Source: CALEUX01 sp037439945
Lineage (GTDB): Bacteria; Bacteroidota; Bacteroidia; Bacteroidales; Marinilabiliaceae
Assembly (NCBI GenBank): GCA_037439945.1
Contig: JBBIVA010000095.1
Coordinates: 1-15,242, forward strand
Reading direction: 5' to 3'
Length of the DNA stretch: 15,242 nt
The translations under genes were made by a program, and so were the position numbers. The notes beneath the pieces were generated by a model, which was not told where the DNA came from, ran no database searches, and saw only the letters and a list, made by a program, of their open reading frames with translations. Below are positions 6,538 to 12,324 of this stretch, piece by piece (within the stretch, counting starts at the first letter, position 1; each line of letters starts with the position of its first letter).

Positions 6538-7443
6538 TTAATACGCTCCTTTCACTTTCATATCCAATAAATAAACCGATTTTGAGGCAGTAATAAAAAG
6601 CTTGTCGCGATTTTTACCGCCAAAGCACACATTTGCTGTCCAGTTTTCAGGAATGGGAATCTGGTCAATTTGGTTACCTTCTTTATCAAACACTGTAACG
6701 CCATCAGAATTGGTTACATAAATATTGCCCAGTTCGTCGAGGGTGATACCATCGGAGCCCTTTTCAAACAGCAGTTTTTTGTTGGTTAAATGGCTATTGG
6801 CCATAATTTCGAATGAGTATGTTTTACCGGCGTCAATGTCGGAAACGTAGAGTAGTTTATTATCGGGCGTTCCAATAATACCATTGGGTGCTTTCAAATT
6901 ATCGGCAACGCGTATTAAACTGGTTCCTCCCGGACTTAAATAATAAACACATTGTGTATCCTGGGGTTTTTCCTTGTGGTTCCACCAAGGACGTACATAA
7001 AACGGATCAGTTATGTAGATGCCCCCTTTGTTATCAATCCACAAATCGTTGGGGCCGTTAAGCAATGAACCGTTGTAATGCTCTGTTAATATGGTGATAG
7101 TTTTATCAGGTGCAATAGAAATAAGCTGGTTATACAAATCGGCGCAGGCTATCAGGTTTCCTTTATTGTCGAAAAACATGCCATTCGCCCGGTTTGAGCC
7201 ATCCAAAAAAATGGAAAAATTCCCATCTGCTTCATTCCATTTAATAATATGATTATTAGGCTGATCGGTAAAATAAACGTTTCCATCTTTATCGGCTACA
7301 GGGCCTTCGGTAAAAGCAAACGCGCTGCTCAGTAAAACAGGTTTAGCACCATTGGCTACAACGCTCTTGCTTTTTGGTTTTTGAGAACAGGATAGTGCCA
7401 GGATTAGTAAGGCTATTAACGGGTAATACTTGAATATTTGCAT
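6538..7443 (-). CDS. SMP-30/gluconolactonase-like lipoprotein
   Basis: This is a predicted membrane-anchored six-bladed beta-propeller hydrolase of 301 residues. The N-terminus MQIFKYYPLIALLILALSC is an SPII signal with the acylated Cys19. The SMP-30/LRE/gluconolactonase pattern follows: FTEGPVADKDGNVYFTD with Glu46, RANGM (85-89), GPNDLW (130-135), KAPNGI with Asn187, and GSDGITLDELGNIYVT with Asp231. Glu46, Asn187 and Asp231 fit the metal-binding residues of the fold. Family members hydrolyse sugar lactones or related esters; the precise substrate cannot be told. In Bacteroidota such lipoproteins often accompany carbohydrate-degradation genes, in keeping with the GH9 enzyme and esterase farther on. 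It is transcribed away from the B12-protein operon, with a 264-bp spacer between. Confidence 0.85.
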   Translation of the reverse strand: MQIFKYYPLIALLILALSCSQKPKSKSVVANGAKPVLLSSAFAFTEGPVADKDGNVYFTDQPNNHIIKWNEADGNFSIFLDGSNRANGMFFDNKGNLIACADLYNQLISIAPDKTITILTEHYNGSLLNGPNDLWIDNKGGIYITDPFYVRPWWNHKEKPQDTQCVYYLSPGGTSLIRVADNLKAPNGIIGTPDNKLLYVSDIDAGKTYSFEIMANSHLTNKKLLFEKGSDGITLDELGNIYVTNSDGVTVFDKEGNQIDQIPIPENWTANVCFGGKNRDKLFITASKSVYLLDMKVKGAY

Positions 7444-7707
7444 AAATGAAAAATTAGTAAAGTAAATAGGATAATTTCTTTCTTGTTGCTATACAGCGAG
7501 ATATACAGGGTTGTATAATTAGCATCTAATTTAAAACAAAAATTGTACGTTGCTTTTTAAATATGGGCAAATTTGTTGTTTTCAGTTTCTAATATGCTTG
7601 AGTATTTATTATTAGAATTATTTAGTCCCAATAATTCACGTAAATAACAGCCAATTGTTTAATCCATTATTTTAGCATAAATTACTATTGATTTTATTAT
7701 TGATACC
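7444..7707. promoter_or_regulatory. divergent intergenic region upstream of the B12 sensor operon
   Basis: These 264 bp are strongly AT-rich, with runs of A and T, and contain the presumed promoters of the SMP-30 gene and the sensory operon. I find no clean TTTG/TAnnTTTG promoter pair, no cobalamin riboswitch-like B12 box, and no obvious operator palindrome. The start of the operon is therefore not pinned. Confidence 0.3.
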
Positions 7708-8373
7708 ATGGATATAATGGTTTATAAAAATATAGATAAAGAAGTGTATAAGGTTTTTTTTGATGCATTGCTGAAGGGAAACCGAAATCATTGTTCTCAA
7801 ATAGTGAACATTCTGTTAAAACAAAAAACAGATGTTAAAGTTATTTATGAAGAACTTCTGAAACCTGCTATGTATGAAGTTGGTGTGCTTTGGGAGCATA
7901 ATAAAATTACAGTTGCAACCGAACATATGGCATCAGCTGTAACTGAATCTGTAATGAACGAGGTATATGCAACTCTTTTGTTCAGTGTTAATTCTCAAAA
8001 AACTGTAATAATTACTTGCATACAAAGCGAATTGCATCAAATAGGCGCCCGAATGATTAGCGATGTATTTGAAATGAATAATTGGCAGGTACATTTTCTT
8101 GGTGCCAATATGCCTAATAATGAACTGGTTGATTATGTCGGAATTGTTAAACCCGATATGTTGGCCATATCAGTCAGTTTATATTTTAACTTGCCTTTGC
8201 TTGATGAACTATTACAGATAATACGCAAATTTTACCCGGCAATTCGTATAGTAGTTGGGGGCCAGGCATTTGCCCGTGGAGAACAAGAGTTTCTTTCCAA
8301 ATATAAAGTAATTTTTTTGTCCGATGTTATGAGTATGGACAGCTACTTAAAAAAAGTACATTATGAATCGTGA
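7708..8373 (+). CDS. stand-alone cobalamin-binding protein with CarH-like cap motif
   Basis: This is a soluble protein of 221 residues. Residues about 10-92 form the helical B12-binding cap, and about 97-215 the Rossmann-like B12-binding domain. The base-off ligand motif is S-E-L-H-Q-I-G (Glu108, His110, Gly113), with His110 as predicted lower axial ligand. The remainder of the fold is also seen: VHFLGANMPNNELVDYV, DMLAISVSL, and IRIVVGGQAF (180-188). The cap carries LWEHNKITVATEHMAS, where Trp62, Glu72 and His73 fit the W-x9-EH signature that packs over the 5'-deoxyadenosyl group in the CarH/LitR photoreceptors. No MerR helix-turn-helix and no methyltransferase partner are present. Two near starts exist (ATG 7708 and a Met at residue 4). 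Its stop overlaps the next gene by 11 bases. Role as a B12-based sensor for the downstream kinase is inferred; corrinoid transfer would be the alternative. Confidence 0.85.
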   Translation: MDIMVYKNIDKEVYKVFFDALLKGNRNHCSQIVNILLKQKTDVKVIYEELLKPAMYEVGVLWEHNKITVATEHMASAVTESVMNEVYATLLFSVNSQKTVIITCIQSELHQIGARMISDVFEMNNWQVHFLGANMPNNELVDYVGIVKPDMLAISVSLYFNLPLLDELLQIIRKFYPAIRIVVGGQAFARGEQEFLSKYKVIFLSDVMSMDSYLKKVHYES

Positions 8374-8824
8374 ATGGTTAATAAAATCAGCAAAAGAATT
8401 AAAGCAGCTGAAACCACAAGTTGCATCTGTTTACAGCCAGCATGCTGATAAACTTGTTGCTATTGTTAATGAGTTGTTGCTTCAACGCGCCGATTTAACA
8501 GAATTGATTGGCAAAAACAATATTCAAATGATGAAGGACAACCACGCCAACCATGCCCGTTTTATGCTATCAATAATGAAACATTATCAGCCAGAGGTTT
8601 TTGTTGATACCGTTATTTGGGTTTTCAGGGCATACAGGAGTCGTGGTTTTGCTTCTACATACTGGTCTGCCCAGTTAAATGCATGGACTAACGCCATGAA
8701 AGAGATACTTTCGCCCAATGATTATGCTGAAATATTTCCGTATTATAACTGGTTAATAATAAATATCCCAATTTTTGTTTCAGTTTCAGATGCCCAGCAA
8801 ACTTCATTTGATTTATATAATTGA
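8363..8824 (+). CDS. all-helical protein of unknown family, middle gene of the B12-kinase operon
   Basis: I cannot assign a family. The 153 residues are predicted almost wholly helical and soluble, with no signal peptide or membrane segment. Notable is a central block that looks conserved in character: NHANHARFMLSIMKHYQP (His61, His64, His74), then VIWVFRAYRSRGF (85-96), YWSAQLNAW (100-108) and PYYNWLI (126-132). This pattern of aromatic and His residues on helices is what a ligand pocket or a protein-docking bundle would show. The ATG at 8363 lies inside the end of the B12 gene (11-base overlap), and the histidine kinase begins 12 bp after its stop, so all three are translated as a unit. It may be an adaptor between sensor and kinase, a second sensor, or a phosphotransfer-like helical protein. 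Confidence 0.75.
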   Translation: MNREWLIKSAKELKQLKPQVASVYSQHADKLVAIVNELLLQRADLTELIGKNNIQMMKDNHANHARFMLSIMKHYQPEVFVDTVIWVFRAYRSRGFASTYWSAQLNAWTNAMKEILSPNDYAEIFPYYNWLIINIPIFVSVSDAQQTSFDLYN

Positions 8825-8836
8825 TGTATTATTAAT

Positions 8837-9985
8837 ATGAGCGGATTATCTATTTTGGAGAGCTGGAAAAAGGAAATAGTCGAAACCTGTGCTATTAACG
8901 AATCGGTTTGTATTGCTGTTTTTAATTCGAAAAAAGAACTGGTTTATGCCAATGGAGCTATGCGTGGGCTGTTTAAGGGAGAAGCCTCAAAAAGCATAAT
9001 TAATCCCTCTCTCGATGTTTTGTTGTCAAACGAAGCTGTTAAACATTTGGTGTTTAGTGGCTATATGACAATTGGCGATAACTATTCAATAAATAATTCC
9101 ATTGAGGTACAAGTTTACCGGAAGAAAAATATGATTTTGATAGCAGGGGGAATGCCATTTCAACAATTTATCGAGACCAACCAATCAATGCATCGATTGA
9201 ATCGTGAAAATATTGGTCTTCAACGTGAATTAATTCGCGAAAAGCGAAAATTGGAGCAAACTCTTGAACAATTCAATGCTGCTAATATTGAATTAAGGAA
9301 GCTGAATACCGATAAAGACCGATTTATTTCAATTTTAGGCCATGATTTGAGGAACCCATTTAACGGAATTATAGGCTTTCTATCAATATTAAAAGATAAT
9401 TTCAGAAGGTATGATGATAATAAACTGGAACATCAATTATCAATGATTCAAAAAACAGCTCAGCAAACCTATAACCTGCTTGAGGATATTCTTAGCTGGG
9501 CACGTGCCCAATCTTCATCTTTTCCATTTGAACCTGAGTGGTTGAATTTTAATAAAGTTAGTAATGATGTGGTTAACGAGTTGGGGTCTTTGGCAATAGC
9601 TAAAAGTATTTCTATAAATTGCCTAAGCAGTTATGATGTTATGATTTATGCAGATTTGAATATGCTTAAAACAATTCTTCGTAATTTAGTATCCAATGCC
9701 ATAAAATTCACCCGGTTGAATGGAAGAATTCTTATTAGTGCCAAAAATGAGAATAATAGTACTGTTGTTTCTGTTGAAGACAATGGAATTGGCATGGAAC
9801 CGGAAATTGCCGCAGAGTTATTCGATTTAACCAAAAAGTTTTCAACCCGGGGTACAGCCGGAGAACATGGTACCGGAATAGGATTGTTATTATGTAAAGA
9901 TTTTGTAGAAAGGCATCGAGGACGTATATGGGTAAGCAGTAAAACTGCAGTTGGAACAATTTTTTGTTTCTCAATGCCCAATTAA
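8837..9985 (+). CDS. soluble PAS-like sensor histidine kinase
   Basis: This is a cytoplasmic histidine kinase of 382 residues without transmembrane segments. Residues about 20-110 are PAS-like (ESVCIAVFNSKKELVYANGAM at the start, then a short-strand sheet). Residues about 115-160 form a coiled coil (LNRENIGLQRELIREKRKLE). The DHp helix follows, with phospho-acceptor His169 in FISILGHDLRNPFNG, then HATPase_c with the N box LRNLVSNAIKF (Asn283, Asn287), G1 box EDNGIGM (314-320) and G2 box GEHGTGIGLLL (342-352). All kinase boxes are intact. There is no receiver domain and no response-regulator gene nearby, so the partner lies elsewhere. Placement as third gene after the B12 protein and the helical protein suggests its activity is set by one of them through direct contact. 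Two-component assignment is certain; the signal is inferred. Confidence 0.92.
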   Translation: MSGLSILESWKKEIVETCAINESVCIAVFNSKKELVYANGAMRGLFKGEASKSIINPSLDVLLSNEAVKHLVFSGYMTIGDNYSINNSIEVQVYRKKNMILIAGGMPFQQFIETNQSMHRLNRENIGLQRELIREKRKLEQTLEQFNAANIELRKLNTDKDRFISILGHDLRNPFNGIIGFLSILKDNFRRYDDNKLEHQLSMIQKTAQQTYNLLEDILSWARAQSSSFPFEPEWLNFNKVSNDVVNELGSLAIAKSISINCLSSYDVMIYADLNMLKTILRNLVSNAIKFTRLNGRILISAKNENNSTVVSVEDNGIGMEPEIAAELFDLTKKFSTRGTAGEHGTGIGLLLCKDFVERHRGRIWVSSKTAVGTIFCFSMPN

Positions 9986-10025
9986 TGAAGAATCATTATT
10001 ATTTCAGATTTATCTTCCGTTAACC

Positions 10026-10199
10026 ATGTATATACCAATTGCTTATACCATTCAAATAATGATTGAGTATTTGAGCCCCGATGCCAAAAGGATTAATCAT
10101 GCACTTAAAGTATATGGGTTTGCCAAATGCATAACCGGTATTGAAAATGTTTCTCCGTTTGCTCCAACAGGGAAGATTATCATGCCGGAACTTTACTAA
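10026..10199 (+). pseudogene. remnant of an HD-domain phosphohydrolase-like protein
   Basis: Starting at ATG 10026 the frame reads about 43 codons that resemble the beginning of small HD-domain proteins: IMIEYLSPDAKRINHALKVY followed by GFAKCITGIENVS. The DxxRINHALKVxxFAK stretch with its His is the first HD metal-ligand helix of that group. Afterwards the expected AAxLHDIG block is missing; the frame continues with unrelated residues (PFAPTGKIIMPELY) to TAA at 10197-10199. I read this as a truncated leftover of a gene once located downstream of the kinase. The match rests on recalled family character and not a search. Confidence 0.45.
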
Positions 10200-10515
10200 G
10201 AGAAACAACAGAATTTAGATTGAGAACGAATGATTTATTCACAACCAACTTTACCATCATTGGGTCTAACGACACCATAAGTGGCTATTTATCTGTTATA
10301 TATGGTTATCAGCAGATTGCAACTATGTCGGCACAACTCTATTTATCAAATACATAATCCATTAGTTTTAATTAGAGTTTTTGTTTATTTTGCAAACATT
10401 AATCATAAGGTAATTAATAACATAAATTCAAGAGGAATAGGATTGCATTTAAGCACTTTAATACAGTTCCAGCCTTGGATATCTTTCTTTTTTATAACAA
10501 AGCATAACCAATACT
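10200..10515. other. 316-bp stretch without a credible gene
   Basis: Nothing here has convincing coding character. One plus-strand frame stays open for about 60 codons across 10150-10350 (it includes ETTEFRLRTNDLFTTNFTII) and could be further debris of the degraded gene before it, but no family is recognised. The last part is AT-rich and presumably carries the promoter of the carboxylesterase gene; TTATTTTG near 10384-10391 is only a near match to the -7 element. Confidence 0.3.
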
Positions 10516-12078
10516 ATGCAATCATTCATTAACTTAACTTTCGTTTCCTTAATTACACTGGTACTTTGTTTTACCGGATGTAACCCCGGAGCCAATCAAA
10601 ATCAGGAGCCAGTCATTAATACTTCTTATGGCGTTATTTCGGGAAGTATCGACGAAAGTATTTTTACCTTCAAAGGAATACCTTATGCCAAAGCCAACAG
10701 ATTTATGCCACCACAGGACCCCGATGCCTGGGATGGAATTCGTGAGTGTGTCTCCTATGGGCCGGTTGCTAAACAAATAGTTAGTTGGATTGATGAATCA
10801 AACATGGATGAAAAGGAACTGTTCAGCGTAAATGTTTGGACTTCCGGAATATTGGATGGCAAAAAGCGTCCTGTAATGCTATGGTTGCATGGTGGAGGAT
10901 TTCATGTTGGTAGCAGCAGCGACCCTATGACCGACGGTAAAGCTTTGGCTAAAAAGGGCGACGTTGTTATGGTATCAGTTAACCACCGATTAAATATTCT
11001 TGGATTTCTTGATTTGTCGGCATGTGGATCTAAGTATGCCCAATCGGCAAATGTTGGTATGCTCGACATTATTAAAGCTCTTGAATGGATTAAAAATAAC
11101 ATAGAGAATTTTGGTGGCGACCCATCTAATGTTACCATTTTCGGAGAATCCGGAGGTGGAGGCAAAGTTGGTACGCTAATGTGTATGCCAGCAGCAAAAG
11201 GCTTATTTCATAAAGCAATCATTCAGAGTGGTACCCTGATAAATGTAATGACCAAAGAAAAATCCGAAGCACTGGGTATTGCAGTCCTCAACGAACTGGG
11301 GCTTACTGCCGATGATGTTGATAAACTTGACACCATTCCATATCTCGACCTTGTAAAAGCAGGAAATGAAGCAATTTTAAAGATTTCTGGACCACGAAAA
11401 CCCGGTTCTCCTACAATGTTTGGTTTTGCACCCTCTGCCGATGGAGAAATATTGCTTCAGCAACCTTTTAGCCCGGGTTTTGCATCTATTTCAGATAACA
11501 TTCCCCTTATGATGGGAACCACCCTCAACGAGTTGGTAAATACAGCCTATGCCGAAAAAGATCTTACTTTAGAGCAAGCCAAAGAAAGGCTTAAGGAAAA
11601 ATATGGTGATAAAACCGACCAATATATTGAACTTTTTGCGAAGGCATATCCTGATTGTACACCTCAAGACCTTCTCTCAATTGATCCAGTTTTCAGGCCA
11701 TTTACTATTAGAACGGCCAATGCAAGGGCTTTACAATCAAAGGCTCCTTTTTATGTTTATTTTCTGGCATGGAAAAGCCCGGTTGATGATGCTACCAAGG
11801 GTTCCTTTCATGGATTAGACATCCCTTTGGCATTTAATAATGTGGATTTGAAACCAGAGTGGACAGGAACTTCATATGAGGCCTATAAGTTAGCAGATGT
11901 AATGAGTTCTGTGTGGATAAACTTTGCTAAAACAGGAAACCCCAATGTGGCGGGGAAATTGCCCGAGTGGAAGACATATACTGCCGAAAACGGCGTTACA
12001 ATGCTTTTTGATAATAGTTGCACAATAGTGTATAACCACGACAGGGAGTTGATGCAATTTATTAATCCCCTCAATTAA
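10516..12078 (+). CDS. type-B carboxylesterase, lipoprotein
   Basis: This is a predicted surface or periplasmic lipoprotein esterase of 520 residues, the usual length for the type-B carboxylesterase (pNB-esterase/cholinesterase-like) family. An SPII signal MQSFINLTFVSLITLVLCFTGC gives acylated Cys22. The mature part begins with the family's VISGSIDESIFTFKGIPYA. The oxyanion motif HGGGF is at 125-129, the nucleophile elbow GESGG has Ser212 (GESAG in most members), Glu339 sits in GTTLNEL at the acidic-residue position, and catalytic His432 is in FHGLDIPLAFN. The C-terminal SSVWINFAKTGNPN is typical. The triad therefore looks complete. It would cleave carboxylic esters such as acetyl or feruloyl side groups on polysaccharides, though the substrate is inference from the neighbouring GH9 enzyme. 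A strong hairpin after the gene probably ends transcription. Confidence 0.9.
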   Translation: MQSFINLTFVSLITLVLCFTGCNPGANQNQEPVINTSYGVISGSIDESIFTFKGIPYAKANRFMPPQDPDAWDGIRECVSYGPVAKQIVSWIDESNMDEKELFSVNVWTSGILDGKKRPVMLWLHGGGFHVGSSSDPMTDGKALAKKGDVVMVSVNHRLNILGFLDLSACGSKYAQSANVGMLDIIKALEWIKNNIENFGGDPSNVTIFGESGGGGKVGTLMCMPAAKGLFHKAIIQSGTLINVMTKEKSEALGIAVLNELGLTADDVDKLDTIPYLDLVKAGNEAILKISGPRKPGSPTMFGFAPSADGEILLQQPFSPGFASISDNIPLMMGTTLNELVNTAYAEKDLTLEQAKERLKEKYGDKTDQYIELFAKAYPDCTPQDLLSIDPVFRPFTIRTANARALQSKAPFYVYFLAWKSPVDDATKGSFHGLDIPLAFNNVDLKPEWTGTSYEAYKLADVMSSVWINFAKTGNPNVAGKLPEWKTYTAENGVTMLFDNSCTIVYNHDRELMQFINPLN

Positions 12079-12193
12079 CAATGTTTAATTGAAGGTATTT
12101 TATTGGAACCAAGTGATAGTTGAGTGTTAAAAATACACATAATCTGCTTGTTATGCTTGTTTCTCGAACCTTGTTAGATTAATGAATGTTATT

Positions 12194-12227
12194 ATATGGC
12201 AATAAAAAGAAGTTTTTATTGCCATAT
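12194..12227 (+). terminator. perfect 15-bp-arm hairpin between esterase and GH9 genes
   Basis: ATATGGCAATAAAAA (12194-12208) is the exact reverse complement of TTTTTATTGCCATAT (12213-12227), separated by GAAG. It stands 115 bp after the esterase stop and 97 bp before the GH9 gene. T-rich sequence occurs within the arm itself, and there is no long T run after it. A factor-independent terminator or mRNA-end stabilising hairpin is the simplest reading. Confidence 0.55.
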
Positions 12228-12257
12228 TAAAACTTTAAAATAACAAACACTATAATA

Positions 12258-12265
12258 TAAATTTG
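12258..12265 (+). promoter_or_regulatory. candidate -7 promoter element for the GH9 gene
   Basis: TAAATTTG fits the Bacteroidota -7 consensus TAnnTTTG and lies 60 bp upstream of the GH9 start, just after the hairpin. No -33 TTTG is found at the usual spacing, so this is tentative. The leader that follows contains the small dyad GCCTGACAGGC at 12288-12298. Confidence 0.25.
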
Positions 12266-12324
12266 CAATATGGCTGGCTGAGTATTCGCCTGACAGGCAC
12301 CATCATACCTTAAAACTTTTTTTT

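Noticed and set aside
7444..7707. Cobalamin riboswitch upstream of the B12-protein gene
   Set aside because: No B12-box-like or structured GC-containing segment is present in this strongly AT-rich spacer.
7708..8373. Corrinoid methyltransferase shuttle protein as the primary call
   Set aside because: The fold would allow it, but no methyltransferase or reactivase gene is adjacent and the cap has the W-x9-EH photoreceptor signature; kept only as an alternative.
10281..10532. 83-codon plus-strand open frame upstream of the esterase
   Set aside because: Its product is a low-complexity mix of Ile, Tyr, Phe and His without motifs, and it overlaps the true esterase start; it looks like AT-rich noise.
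12288..12298. GCCTGACAGGC dyad upstream of the GH9 gene as an operator
   Set aside because: Five-base arms are short, and similar GCCTG/CAGGC repeats are common in this phylum; no second copy is seen in the window.
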